Shown piece by piece: positions 20,808-29,634 of a DNA stretch of 64,000 nt (positions within the stretch are counted from its first letter, which is position 1; every line of letters begins with the position of its first letter). A program made the translations under genes and the position numbers. Under the pieces are notes generated by a model. That model was given only the letters and a program-made list of their open reading frames with translations. It was not told the DNA's origin and ran no database searches. This DNA comes from an uncultured Chloroflexales bacterium (GTDB lineage Bacteria > Chloroflexota > Chloroflexia > Chloroflexales > Chloroflexaceae), in NCBI GenBank assembly GCA_937918935.1, contig CAKZSI010000030.1, positions 62,001 through 126,000 of the forward strand, written 5' to 3'.

Positions 20808-22511
20808 TCACGCGTCGCCTCTGCTGAAAATCCGCCGCGCCAGATCACGTTCCGTGGCCCCGATACCGCCTACGGCCCACAACGCAACGCCATAGGCCGG
20901 CGGTGCGAGCAGGGCCGCCGCGAGGCTGCCCGGCCATCCAGGCACGATGGCCCCGGCGTGTTCGGGAAGCATCGCCATCACGCTCACCATCATCGCCCCC
21001 ATCGCCAGCGCCGCAACCAGGGGACGCCAGGCCAGCGCCAGCAAGGGCGGGACGAGGGCTTCGCTCCGCAGTAGCGGGAGGAACACCAGGTACAGCACCA
21101 CCTCCGAAAGGATGGTGATCACCGCCGCCGCGTACAGGCCCCAGACCGGTTGTCCAAAGGCGTAGGTAGCAATGGGCATAGCCGCCAGATTGACCAGGAG
21201 ATTAAAGGCCGCCCCGATCACAAAGGCCCGCGTAATCGCTGCCTGCCGGTTCACGGCGATAAGTACATACTGAATGAGGCCATTGACGAAGGACAACGGC
21301 AGGAACCAGGCAAGAATGGCCAGAACCGCTATCGAAGGTTGATAATCGGGGAACTGCCGGCGCGTAAAAAGTTGGATCAGGTCGTGGGACAGCACCGACA
21401 GGCCCATTGCCAGCGGAAAGGCCAGTAGCAGCAACACCTGGAGCGTGCGGTTTTGTGCCGCGGCCAGGCCGGCCCGATCACCGCCCGCCCGTCGCGATAG
21501 CAGCGGAAACACGGCAAAGGTCACCGCCGGCGGGATGATCATGGCGATGTTGAGGAGCGTGTAGGGCGTATTGTACTGCCCCACCAGCCGCTCGGCGGTC
21601 GGGCCGCCAAAGGCGCGCACGACAAAGACGTCGAAGCGGAAGAACACCGCACTGAGCAGGTTGTTGAGCATTAAGGGAAGCGCCGTGAGCGCCAGCCAGC
21701 GCATGCTCGCCGCCTCCCACTTGATGCGTGGGGGGAAGAAATCGTGCCGTTGTAGCACGGCAAAGATCAGCGCCGTAACGGTGCTGACCGCCACCGCGGC
21801 CCATGCCAGCCCGAGAATGCCCAGGCCCAGGATCATCACCCCCAGCCGGGCCAGGAAGTTGAGCGTTGCAGTGACCACCTCCATCAACGCCGGCACCTCC
21901 ATCCGCTCGCCGGCGTTGTACAGAGCGGTCACCGCCCCGGAGAAGGCGCCGGGGATCAACGTCAGCAGTAAGATGAAGATCGTTTGCTGGCCCAGGACCG
22001 AGATCGGTTGCCCGAGAAGCGCGTAGGCCCCGACCACCAGCAGGGTGACCGGCAGCGCGACGAGGCCAATCAGCAACAGGCGCAAGGTCAGGGTCAGGCC
22101 GAAGAGGCGCCGGGCCGACGCGGGATCGCGAGCCACCTCGCGGGTGAGCAGCACACCCAGACCAAATTCGGTGAAGATGGTCAAATACTGGCCGACCAGT
22201 AGAATGGCGAACAGGTAGTCGCCAAAGGTGGCCACATCAAAGCTCCCCACCAGAATAAAGAAGATCACCATGTCCAGCGCCTTGACCACCATGCGCATAG
22301 CAAAGGTGATAGCGCTGTTTTTGAAGACGCGGCGAGCGGTGTTCTCAGGCGCCTCGCGGTAGAACCGGCGCCAGGCCCACAACCCGGCGCCAGTGAGCGC
22401 CAGCAGGCCGAGCAACCCGGTGATTAGCCAGAGGAGACTCACGTCGCTGTTCCGTGTTCCTTGACGGGCAGGGGCGCAGGAAACTTCCAGACCATTCAAA
22501 CACGACCGCAT
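20808..22511 (-). CDS. Flippase-like multi-pass membrane protein (MVF/polysaccharide transporter type)
   Basis: A 567-residue membrane protein with about 14 hydrophobic segments. After an N-terminal anchor it follows the plan of oligosaccharide flippases (Wzx/RfbX, MVF superfamily): KNSAITFAMRMVVKALDMVI opening the first bundle, then GDYLFAILLVGQYLTIF, then long repeats of paired helices. It would flip a lipid-linked glycan or precursor across the membrane. The start is uncertain: the frame is open to 22511, but a GTG at 22442 just before SLLWLITGLL would shorten the overlap with the upstream gene, which ends at 22345. Neither start has a strong RBS, so translational coupling is likely. Confidence 0.8.
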   Translation of the reverse strand: MRSCLNGLEVSCAPARQGTRNSDVSLLWLITGLLGLLALTGAGLWAWRRFYREAPENTARRVFKNSAITFAMRMVVKALDMVIFFILVGSFDVATFGDYLFAILLVGQYLTIFTEFGLGVLLTREVARDPASARRLFGLTLTLRLLLIGLVALPVTLLVVGAYALLGQPISVLGQQTIFILLLTLIPGAFSGAVTALYNAGERMEVPALMEVVTATLNFLARLGVMILGLGILGLAWAAVAVSTVTALIFAVLQRHDFFPPRIKWEAASMRWLALTALPLMLNNLLSAVFFRFDVFVVRAFGGPTAERLVGQYNTPYTLLNIAMIIPPAVTFAVFPLLSRRAGGDRAGLAAAQNRTLQVLLLLAFPLAMGLSVLSHDLIQLFTRRQFPDYQPSIAVLAILAWFLPLSFVNGLIQYVLIAVNRQAAITRAFVIGAAFNLLVNLAAMPIATYAFGQPVWGLYAAAVITILSEVVLYLVFLPLLRSEALVPPLLALAWRPLVAALAMGAMMVSVMAMLPEHAGAIVPGWPGSLAAALLAPPAYGVALWAVGGIGATERDLARRIFSRGDA

Positions 22512-23388
22512 GTGAAACGTGACAGGCGGGAGGCGCTTTCCCCGGCCCTCCCCTGCTGGTGGCGAGAGGCGCAGCGGTCTCGATCCACGCCCTCGATCCC
22601 GTGCTGATCAGGCTCACCGCGCCATCGTTCTTCGGGTGATAGAGCCGGAAAGCGTAGCGCCGCCGGTCGGCGTAGCTCAGCAATGCTGGAGTGGGCGCCT
22701 CGTAGGCCTCACTGAAGACGATGGCCCGCGGTCGCAGGGCTGCGATCGCCGCGGTGTCAAGGGGCCGCTGCCACGGGTACACCAGCAAATCGAGCGGCGC
22801 CAATGCCACCGCAACGCGCTGGATGGCGGCATCACCCTCGGGGCCGCCCGTATGCACAAGCGCCCGCGTGCGACCGTAGCGTAGCAGCAGGACCGCGCCA
22901 CCGTGCTTACCAGGGTTGGCCGCCACGACCTCCAACGTCGCGCCGTCAAGCTCCAGGCGTTGTCCGGCCCGGAGGGGGACGACCCGGGCGCCTGTGGTCA
23001 CCACCAGGCGTCGCCACTGCCCGGCCAGGCCGTGATCCCCCAGGTCGGGTGGCGCCAGGGCCAGCATCGCCTGGTAACGGGACAGGGCAGCCACCTGGCC
23101 AGGCAAGCGCTGCCCGTCGCCACGGGTAAGGATAACCGCCTGTAGATCTCGCTGCCAGTACGGCATCGAGCGACCGAGCAGCAGCGCGAGCAACCCCGGG
23201 TCACGACCGCCATCAATCAACACGTGCCGGCCCGCGGGGGTGCGGATCAGCAGCGCGTCGCCGGGCACGGGCAAGACGGTCAACCACAGGCGTCCATCGG
23301 GGCGCTGGAGCCAGGCCGCGCCCGCCAGGGACAGCAGCACGGCAACGCCGATCAGCAGGGCGGTGCGGAAAGTTCTGCCCTTGTTCAT
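22345..23388 (-). CDS. ComEC-like metallo-beta-lactamase fold without metal ligands
   Basis: A 347-residue protein with an N-terminal membrane anchor (MNKGRTFRTALLIGVAVLLS) behind a CGGAGGCG RBS. The rest resembles the periplasmic MBL domain of the DNA-uptake channel ComEC/Rec2: GDALLIRTPAGRHVLIDGG, then LPYW-like SMPYWQRDLQAVILT. The metal motif that follows, normally THxxxDHxGG, reads TRGDGQRLPG. The later GD and HHGS motifs are also gone (HTGGPEGD, VYPWQRP). It lacks the ComEC channel region. It is therefore probably not a hydrolase, and a binding role is inferred. Its last 55 residues overlap the flippase-like gene in another frame. Confidence 0.7.
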   Translation of the reverse strand: MNKGRTFRTALLIGVAVLLSLAGAAWLQRPDGRLWLTVLPVPGDALLIRTPAGRHVLIDGGRDPGLLALLLGRSMPYWQRDLQAVILTRGDGQRLPGQVAALSRYQAMLALAPPDLGDHGLAGQWRRLVVTTGARVVPLRAGQRLELDGATLEVVAANPGKHGGAVLLLRYGRTRALVHTGGPEGDAAIQRVAVALAPLDLLVYPWQRPLDTAAIAALRPRAIVFSEAYEAPTPALLSYADRRRYAFRLYHPKNDGAVSLISTGSRAWIETAAPLATSRGGPGKAPPACHVSHAVVFEWSGSFLRPCPSRNTEQRRESPLANHRVARPAGAHWRRVVGLAPVLPRGA

Positions 23389-23495
23389 CGCGACGCCTCC
23401 GGTCAGACGGTTCTACATCTGTACCGTCGGGCAAGGCAATGAGATGCGGGACAGGTGCGCGGCTCGGTGGGAGGCTCGGGTCCTCTGGCTCGCCG

Positions 23496-23876
23496 CTACG
23501 CCAGGGCAACGACCTCAATCTCGATCCGCGCGTCGCGGGGCAGGCGCGCGACCTGAACGGTAGAGCGCGCGGGCGGGTCGTGCGGAAAGAACTCGGCATA
23601 GGCGGCGTTCATCGCCTGGAAGTCGTTCAGGTCGGCCATGAACACCGTCACCTTGACGACCTTGCCCATGGTGCTACCCGCAGCGGCGAGGACCGTTGCG
23701 ATGTTGCGGAAGATCTGCCGCGTCATCGCGGCAATATCGCCGTCAATCAACTCTCCCGTGCCCGGGTCGATCGGCAACTGTCCCGAGAGAAAAATCAGAT
23801 TCCCGGCCGCAATGGCCTGAGAATAGGGGCCGATTGCCGCCGGCGCGCGTTCGGTGCTGATTACCGTCCGGTGCAT
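23496..23876 (-). CDS. ridA: RidA family enamine/imine deaminase
   Basis: A 126-residue protein of the YjgF/YER057c/UK114 family, which hydrolyses reactive 2-aminoacrylate and related imines made by PLP enzymes. The start is fixed by a perfect AAGGAGGTGATCC RBS. Seen motifs: PAAIGPYSQAI, IFLSGQLPIDPGTGEL, VKVTVFMADLNDFQAMNAAY, and the signature PARSTVQVARLPRDARIEIE with the catalytic arginine. Length and motifs are those of an active RidA. It lies in a minus-strand run downstream of the large membrane protein and xseB. Confidence 0.96.
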   Translation of the reverse strand: MHRTVISTERAPAAIGPYSQAIAAGNLIFLSGQLPIDPGTGELIDGDIAAMTRQIFRNIATVLAAAGSTMGKVVKVTVFMADLNDFQAMNAAYAEFFPHDPPARSTVQVARLPRDARIEIEVVALA

Positions 23877-23927
23877 GGATCACCTCCTTGTGCGGATTCG
23901 CGGCGGCATTATAGCACGGCGCCGCGC

Positions 23928-25877
23928 CTACCTGGTGAGCACGAGGAAGGCAACCAGCAGCAGCAGTTGCCAGAGCACAGGGAGCAACCCGCCCAGCAAC
24001 GCCTCGCTGCCACGCCACGCGTAGAGGGCCTCACACAGCCCGGCGGTGAGCCAGTAGGCCCAGACAATGGCGCCGACCCAGGCCAGCACCGGCAGCACCG
24101 GCGCGCCGACAACAAGCAGCAGAAGCGCGCCCAGGAGCGGCAAGACGCGCGGCATCTGGCTACGGGGGTAGAGCGCCAGGGCGCGATGATCCTCTTCGCC
24201 GCCGCCGGTGCGCTCGTCGAGCAGCATGGTGGCAAGGGCCACCAGTGGCCACTCCAGCATCCCGAACATCCAGAGTCCAAGGACCCCCAGAGCCAACCCG
24301 AAAGCAGGCACGCGGTCGCCCAGGAGGCCATGCATCAGCAGCAACAGGGCGGGCAACAACGCCAGGAGGGCCATCGCGCGGGCGGCGGGCCAGAACCAGG
24401 CGGCCGCGAGCCGTTTCGTCGTCGCGTCGGCCCGGGCTTCGGCGACCAGCCCATCAAGGGCGGGACGGCGGCCCAGGGCCAGCCAGAGCAGCCACGAGCG
24501 GGCCTCCTGTTGCAGGATGGGCGTGCCGCCGGCCTGTTCGAGGCGCACGAGACGCTGTAGCATATCACTCACGAGGGGCCTGAAGCGGTCAATCGCCGAG
24601 GTGATCAGCATCCCCGGCGCCAGGGTTCCATCGTAGAGTAAACTGGTCAGGCGGCTGCCTGGACCGCCCCGAACCTGAAGCAGCAGCACGGAACTCTGCT
24701 CCGACACCTCCGTCGCTTTGAAGGCCAGCACGCGACTCCACGGGATGAGTCGCCAGCGGCGGCGGAGCCGGTTATGGATCAGCAGCCCCTCGTCGCGCGA
24801 TTCGAGGTCCGGCAAGAGACCGAACAGCCACAGGATCAACGGGACAGCGATGAGGAGCATCAGATGGGCGGCGACCAGCACCCACCAGGGCGCCGGGAGG
24901 TCGGGGCGTCCCTCAATGCCGAACAGGGGAACGGCGCGGGTCCGGTAAGCGTTGTACAGTTCGACATAGCCTGCGTCGCCGTAGGTCCACCTGAAGGGAG
25001 GGAGGTTCCGCACCGCGGGCAGCATTAGCGCCAGGAAGCGCACCCAGTATCCCAGGTAACTCCAGACAGCGCCGGTGGCAACCAGCGCGACGACCGCGGT
25101 AAGGATAGCCGTAACACGAAAGGGGTAAACGGCGCGCACCGGAGCGCCCGGCGGGGGCGCCTGCTCGCCAGGCGCCGCTTCGGTCCGGCTGAAAAAGGCG
25201 CCCGGACCGAGGATCAGTTGAAAAAGCGGCGATCGGGCCTCTTCCTGGAGGCGCACCTGCTGCACCCCTTCGATCGCACGGGCCACACGACGGTTCTCGT
25301 CGAGGATGGTCTTGATCAGGGTCTCAAACTCATTGATATTTGAGGTAATGTAAAACCCGGGTTGCCAGCCGAAGCGGTACAAGAAGCTGTAGAGACGGTG
25401 CCAGGCGGTCAGATTGCGCGGGCTGGTTTCGACGAGGACGACGAAGCGTTCGCCCGTCAGATCACTGGTCACCTTCAACGTAGCCAGGTTTTCCCAGGGG
25501 ACGGGCAGCCATCCGCCGGCAAACTCCACCAGCATGCCCTGCTGACCGGTGCGGATGGCCGGAAAGGCATTGCGGAGCATCAAGGCCACGAACAGGGCCA
25601 GGGCCGCCCAGATCAGGGGCGCGAGCAGCAGAGGCGCCAGTTCCCAGAGGCTCCTCACCGGGGCGCCTGCGCCGCTGGCGATCCAGGTTACCACCGGCCG
25701 CAACCAGGGAAAGGTGGCAAGCCAGGTATCGTCACGCCCATAGATGCCCCACAGGCCGCGGAGGAGCGTCGCGCCAAGATTCACCATCGCGAGCACTACC
25801 AGCACTGCCGAGAGCCAGGCAATTGCGGCGGTAATGAGGCGCGGATAACGATGGTAGCGTTCTTCGATACGCACCAT
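23928..25877 (-). CDS. Large membrane protein of unknown function
   Basis: A 649-residue protein with about nine or ten hydrophobic segments in three clusters: residues 12-110, 245-360 and 480-640. Between the first two lies a soluble domain containing GERFVVLVETSPRNLTAWHR and YITSNINEFETLIKTILDEN. A second soluble stretch (RRWRLIPWSRVLAFKATEVS, RGGPGSRLTSLLYDG) looks like a PH-type beta domain such as bPH/YcxB proteins carry (weak resemblance). It starts only 5 bases after the xseB stop codon, so the two are co-transcribed, but I see no functional link to exonuclease VII. I do not recognise a family. Confidence 0.75.
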   Translation of the reverse strand: MVRIEERYHRYPRLITAAIAWLSAVLVVLAMVNLGATLLRGLWGIYGRDDTWLATFPWLRPVVTWIASGAGAPVRSLWELAPLLLAPLIWAALALFVALMLRNAFPAIRTGQQGMLVEFAGGWLPVPWENLATLKVTSDLTGERFVVLVETSPRNLTAWHRLYSFLYRFGWQPGFYITSNINEFETLIKTILDENRRVARAIEGVQQVRLQEEARSPLFQLILGPGAFFSRTEAAPGEQAPPPGAPVRAVYPFRVTAILTAVVALVATGAVWSYLGYWVRFLALMLPAVRNLPPFRWTYGDAGYVELYNAYRTRAVPLFGIEGRPDLPAPWWVLVAAHLMLLIAVPLILWLFGLLPDLESRDEGLLIHNRLRRRWRLIPWSRVLAFKATEVSEQSSVLLLQVRGGPGSRLTSLLYDGTLAPGMLITSAIDRFRPLVSDMLQRLVRLEQAGGTPILQQEARSWLLWLALGRRPALDGLVAEARADATTKRLAAAWFWPAARAMALLALLPALLLLMHGLLGDRVPAFGLALGVLGLWMFGMLEWPLVALATMLLDERTGGGEEDHRALALYPRSQMPRVLPLLGALLLLVVGAPVLPVLAWVGAIVWAYWLTAGLCEALYAWRGSEALLGGLLPVLWQLLLLVAFLVLTR

Positions 25878-25882
25878 AGTGC

Positions 25883-26104
25883 TCAGGCAAACAGTTCAGG
25901 ACCCGGTTCGGCACGCTGCAACTGGCGCACGCGCAACTCGGCGGCGTCGAGCAGGCGCTGACACTCCGCGGCAAGCCGCACCCCCTGCTCGTAGAGTTGC
26001 AGGGTCTCTTCCAGCGGGAGTTCCCCCCCTTCGAGCCGCGCAACAACCTCCTGGAGGCGCATGTAGAGGGTCTCGTAGGTTTCCATCGGCGTTTGAGCGT
26101 TCAT
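25883..26104 (-). CDS. xseB: Exodeoxyribonuclease VII small subunit
   Basis: A 73-residue helical subunit that binds XseA to form exonuclease VII, which cuts single-stranded DNA into oligonucleotides. The family pattern is clear: ETYETLYMRLQEVVARLEGG, ELPLEETLQLYEQGVRLA, then the ECQRLLDAAELRVRQL helix. ATG 26104 is preceded by GCGGAG. Upstream in-frame starts run through repeat DNA. XseA is encoded upstream on the same strand, about 430 bases away, an unusually large gap that is filled with a repeat element. Confidence 0.93.
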   Translation of the reverse strand: MNAQTPMETYETLYMRLQEVVARLEGGELPLEETLQLYEQGVRLAAECQRLLDAAELRVRQLQRAEPGPELFA

Positions 26105-26534
26105 GCAATGCTCCGCATTTCTGCCAGAGGAGAGGCTTCGGGAGAGCAAAGCCCCTCCGCAGAGGTACGGGGGGATCTGCCTCTTCGAGCCTACCCTACG
26201 GGAAGAAGTCTTGTGAGTCTGTGAAAGAAGCCACCTTGCATTTCTGCTCTCTCCCGGTCTCCTCTCAGGTATAGAGTTTTTCGGGCAAAAGGGGCGTTCT
26301 GCATTCTCATGCGCTTACGACCCTCACTGCCCTGCCCCCGTCTTCCGCGCGCGAGAGAGGGAAGAATTGCGCGTCCCAATGCCCCGGATGGCGAATGCGA
26401 CGCGAGGATGTGCCGGAAGATCCTACACCTGAGAATCCAGCCTCTCCCCGTTGGGGGAGGAGCCGGGCGCCCTCCCCCAGGGGGAGGGTTGGGGCGCGGT
26501 AGATGCTTAGCGAAAAACTGCGTTCACAGACTCC
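26105..26534. other. Repeat-filled gap splitting xseA from xseB
   Basis: About 430 bases in which no gene is seen. It carries an AGTCTG end at 26216, the GC-rich element core at 26437-26531 and a CAGACT end at 26526. In most genomes xseA and xseB touch or overlap, so the gap looks like an insertion. Confidence 0.65.
26437..26531. repeat. AGTCTG-bounded MITE-like element, core copy
   Basis: GC-rich inverted repeat (CTCCCCGTTGGGGGAGGAGC, then CTCCCCCAGGGGGAG) followed by TTAGCGAAAAACTGCGTTCA and CAGACT. This matches the right half of the element at 16195-16330. A matching left end, AGTCTGTGAA, lies at 26216. Confidence 0.6.
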
Positions 26535-27740
26535 TCATTGTGAACCCGCCTTGTCTACCGTGGCATGCAACTCACCATCACGCAAGGTAATCGTCAGTGG
26601 TGTGGCCGGAGGGGCCTGCAGCGGATCAGTAAGCACCCGGCCGGTGTCAGTGCGGCGCACCACGGCATAGCCGCGGGCCAGCGTGGCATGGGGACTGAGG
26701 ATCTGGAGCCGCCCGGTGAGACCGGCGAGCGCGACGCCGCGCAACTGAACCGCGGCATGCACAGAGTGTTCCAGCCGCCGAACCAGATCGTCCACCTGTT
26801 GGCGCTCGCGATCCAGGCGCCGCAAGGGAGCATGGCGCTCGACAAGGCGGATCGCTTCCACCACCCGGTCGCGGTGCAGGGCCAGGGAGGCGCCCACGGC
26901 CGCATCGAGGCGGGCGCGGGCGCTGGCCACCTCGGCGACCAGTTCGGGCATATCGGGCACGACCAGTTCGGCGGCGGCGGAAGGGGTCGGAGCGCGCAGA
27001 TCGGCGACCAGATCAACAATGGTCGTATCGGTCTCATGCCCGACGCCGGTAATGACCGGCACCGGACTGGCAAACACGGCGCGAGCCACGGCTTCGTCGT
27101 TGAAGGACCACAGATCCTCGAGCGAACCACCGCCTCGAGCCACGATGATCACATCTACCCCGGCCTGGAACAGGCTGGTAAGGGCCGCAACAATACTCTC
27201 CGGCGCCCGCTCGCCCTGGACCAGACAGGGCGCCACCAGCACCTCGACCAGCGGACAGCGGCGGCCCAGCACGGTGAGCATATCGTGCAAGGCCGCGCTC
27301 TGCGGGCCGGTCACAATGCCAATGCGACCGGGACGGGCGGGCAAGGGGCGCTTGCGATCAAGATTGAAGAGACCCTCGGCGGCGAGACGGGCCTTCAATT
27401 CTTCGTAGCGCGCGTGGAGCATGCCAACGCCTGCCGGCAGGAGCATATCGGCGTAGAGTTGCAAATCGCCGCGTTGGGGATAGATCGAAACATAGCCATG
27501 GACCAGGACGGCCTCGCCGGGGCGCGGAAGGGTAGAGAGACGAGCGGCGGCTGAACGCCACATGACGGCTCGGAGCAGCGCCTCCGCGTCTTTGATGCTA
27601 AAATAGCAATGACCGGAAGCGGCGTGCCGTTTGAACTCCGAGATCTCGCCCTCGACCCACACATCGCTGAGGATCGGGTTGGTTTCGAGGAGTTCACGGA
27701 GGTAATTGTTCAACTCGCTAACGGAAAGGGCCTGGTGCAT
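26535..27740 (-). CDS. xseA: Exodeoxyribonuclease VII large subunit
   Basis: A 401-residue catalytic subunit of exonuclease VII. The N-terminal OB-fold is seen as SVSELNNYLRELLETN, VWVEGEISEFKR and SGHCYFSIKD. The nuclease core has RIGIVTGPQSAALHDML, VIIVARGGGSLEDLWSFND, and GVGHETDTTIVDLVADLRAP, followed by a long helical coiled-coil region and a short C-terminal strand segment. ATG 27740 (MHQALSV) is preferred to a TTG 15 bases upstream. The gene is downstream of accB on the same strand with a 65-base gap. Confidence 0.97.
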   Translation of the reverse strand: MHQALSVSELNNYLRELLETNPILSDVWVEGEISEFKRHAASGHCYFSIKDAEALLRAVMWRSAAARLSTLPRPGEAVLVHGYVSIYPQRGDLQLYADMLLPAGVGMLHARYEELKARLAAEGLFNLDRKRPLPARPGRIGIVTGPQSAALHDMLTVLGRRCPLVEVLVAPCLVQGERAPESIVAALTSLFQAGVDVIIVARGGGSLEDLWSFNDEAVARAVFASPVPVITGVGHETDTTIVDLVADLRAPTPSAAAELVVPDMPELVAEVASARARLDAAVGASLALHRDRVVEAIRLVERHAPLRRLDRERQQVDDLVRRLEHSVHAAVQLRGVALAGLTGRLQILSPHATLARGYAVVRRTDTGRVLTDPLQAPPATPLTITLRDGELHATVDKAGSQ

Positions 27741-27805
27741 GCAGGGGTAGGGCAACCCATAACGGACGCACGTCGCACGCCCGTCATGGGTTGCCCGTGT
27801 GCGGT

Positions 27806-28336
27806 TTAAAGCAGCTCGATAACCATGAGCGGCTGGCCGTACTCAACCGGCTGGCCGTTTTTCACCAGGATCCGCGCGATACGCCCGGCGGCATCGGCTT
27901 CGATCTCGTTCATCATCTTCATCGCTTCGATAATGCCGATCGAATCACCAACGCGCACCTCATCGCCCTCCTGGACAAAGGGCGGGTCCTTGGGTGACGG
28001 GGCGGCATAGAACGTGCCAACCATTGGCGCGATCACCGTATGCCCCGCAGGCATCTCGGCGGGTGGACCTTCCGGCACCGGGGCGGGCTGGAACATTGGC
28101 TGTACCGGTGCGCCGGGTAGGGGCGACGGAAACGACGTGGGCAGTATCGGCGCCATAGCGAAAGGCTGCGACGGCTGAGGTGGGACACCGCGCTTGACGT
28201 GCAGTTTAGCATCGCCCCGCTCGATCAACAACTCCGAGATATCCGTCTCGTGGATCAGGCGGAGCACTTCACGCACGGCATCAAGACCGAAAACGTCAGA
28301 ACTGGTGTCGGGATGATCAGAAGTTACGTCGCTCAT
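27806..28336 (-). CDS. accB: Biotin carboxyl carrier protein of acetyl-CoA carboxylase
   Basis: A 176-residue BCCP subunit whose biotinyl-lysine carries carboxyl groups between biotin carboxylase and carboxyltransferase. The C-terminal biotinyl domain has TVIAPMVGTFYAAPSPKDPP and the biotinylation site IIEAMKMMNEIEAD (Lys is the modified residue), ending ILVKNGQPVEYGQPLMVIEL. The N-terminal segment (FGLDAVREVLRLIHETDISE) and a Pro/Ala-rich linker are typical. AccC is not next to it. In Chloroflexales the enzyme also fixes bicarbonate in the 3-hydroxypropionate cycle (established for Chloroflexus), which links it in theme to sbtA 3 kb away. Confidence 0.96.
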   Translation of the reverse strand: MSDVTSDHPDTSSDVFGLDAVREVLRLIHETDISELLIERGDAKLHVKRGVPPQPSQPFAMAPILPTSFPSPLPGAPVQPMFQPAPVPEGPPAEMPAGHTVIAPMVGTFYAAPSPKDPPFVQEGDEVRVGDSIGIIEAMKMMNEIEADAAGRIARILVKNGQPVEYGQPLMVIELL

Positions 28337-28600
28337 AGCTTTGGCCAGAGCCTCCGTGTTGTGAAAACATACCTATTGTAGCATAGAATTGCCACAGCCC
28401 GGCAGGGCGCCGGGAGCCAGGCAGTGATGATGCAACACCTGGCGTTGGAGGCCCGTCCCAGGGATAGCGCCGTCCGGCGAGCCTGAACGAGCGCCGTGTG
28501 GTCACGCCTTTACACAGAGTAGCGGTCCCTTACCTCTCGCCAGAACTCACCTGTGGTATCCTTTGCAACACTCGTGAAGCCATGCACAAGGAGCGCATCC

Positions 28601-28819
28601 ATGCCGCAGAACCTTGGCACGTCTGACCGTGACATTCGTCTGGTGCTCACGGCAGTGTTCGGGCTGATTGCCCTGTTCGCCCCCTCAGGCGGCATCTGGC
28701 AGGTTGTGCCGGCGCTGCTGGCGCTGGCGATGCTCACTACCGCCGCGCTGGGCTTTTGCCCATTGTACGCCGTTTTTGGCATCAGTACGAACAAGGAAAA
28801 AAGCGCCGTCGAGAAGTAA
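28601..28819 (+). CDS. DUF2892-type small membrane protein
   Basis: A 72-residue protein with two hydrophobic helices (DIRLVLTAVFGLIALFAP and VVPALLALAMLTTAALGFC) and the N-terminal NLGTSDRDIR pattern, ending in CPLYAVFGIST. This matches the DUF2892/YgaP membrane module, where the FCPLY-type segment is conserved. ATG 28601 follows AAGGAG. A candidate extended -10, TGGTATCCT, lies at 28554-28562. The function is unknown; in other bacteria the module is often linked to rhodanese or sulfide handling. Confidence 0.82.
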   Translation: MPQNLGTSDRDIRLVLTAVFGLIALFAPSGGIWQVVPALLALAMLTTAALGFCPLYAVFGISTNKEKSAVEK

Positions 28820-29340
28820 GTGCATTCCCCGCATGGCGCATGGGTTTGCGAAGTTAGCGACTAATGAAGATTAACTACTACGATTGGCATACCCTGGCTG
28901 GCGGTTAAAACCGCGCCTCGGGGCGCGTGCGCGCCAGGGGTCGGCCTGCGCCGACGCTTCCCCACCCGCGAAGGCGGGTGGCTCACCCGAGGCCCGCAGG
29001 TGCGAATTCATTCGCCAGCGCGCATACCGGATGTAATGCTTAAAGTTCATCAGTCGCGTCTGGCAGGTGAAGCGCCGGGTGTTCCCCTGCGTGGAGGCCG
29101 CCATCCGCGCAGGCGGACGGCCAGCTCTGGCCTGCGCAGGCGCGATTTCAATCGCCAGCGGCCGGTCGTGGGTGATGCACAGGCCAGTGGAGAAGGGCTG
29201 GGAGGACTTTGCCCTCCCAGATCGTTACCGGATATCCTGGTAATCTGGAAAGACTCTAATGTGCCCGCGGTGGCCGCGCGTCCTGGCTTTGACGGGGCGT
29301 ATGAAGGTCCGAGGTGTAAGCGCAGCTTGAAGCGTGTGAT
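28820..29340. other. Gene-free stretch with hairpins and a family B/C composite
   Basis: About 520 bases. It contains several GC-rich hairpins (for example CCACCCGCGAAGGCGGGTGG near 28963-28982), GCGATTTCAATCGC-type short dyads, and a family B palindrome (29198-29220) directly followed by the family C dyad TACCGGATATCCTGGTA (29226-29242). I see no gene. Confidence 0.6.
29198..29242. repeat. Composite palindrome (families B and C)
   Basis: CTGGGAGGACTTTGCCCTCCCAG followed after 5 bases by TACCGGATATCCTGGTA. The same B-then-C order is seen near 31957-32002 and, in degenerate form, near 50590-50640. Confidence 0.6.
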
Positions 29341-29628
29341 ATGTCACAGCCTTCCCTGATTACGGTGAGCATCTACCGACGAAATTACGGCTACCGCTAC
29401 ACCGATCTGCCAGTGGATCGGCTCGAAACCTCCGGTCTACTGATTGACTGTAGCGGCAGTCACACCCGCCCCGAACACTACGATCTGCGTCCAGGGGATA
29501 TTGTGCGCTGGCGGGCCGGTGATCGCTGCATCGAAGCGGTCATCAATTCCGTCACCCGCGACCCCTCCTCCGTGCGCGTCGACCTTTCCGGCGCGCATCT
29601 GCTTCCCCCTGACTTTTTTCTCTATTAA
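29341..29628 (+). CDS. Small protein of unknown function
   Basis: A 95-residue soluble protein starting at ATG 29341. It is rich in beta-strand patterns (ITVSIYRRNYGYRYTDLPVD, then DIVRWRAGDRCIEAVINSV and SSVRVDLSGAHLLPPDF). No signal peptide, helix-turn-helix or catalytic motif is visible, and no clear RBS precedes the start. Its 3' end runs directly into repeat R copy 2. It could be a small barrel-like binding protein, but this is only an impression. Confidence 0.5.
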   Translation: MSQPSLITVSIYRRNYGYRYTDLPVDRLETSGLLIDCSGSHTRPEHYDLRPGDIVRWRAGDRCIEAVINSVTRDPSSVRVDLSGAHLLPPDFFLY

Positions 29629-29634
29629 GGCGAC

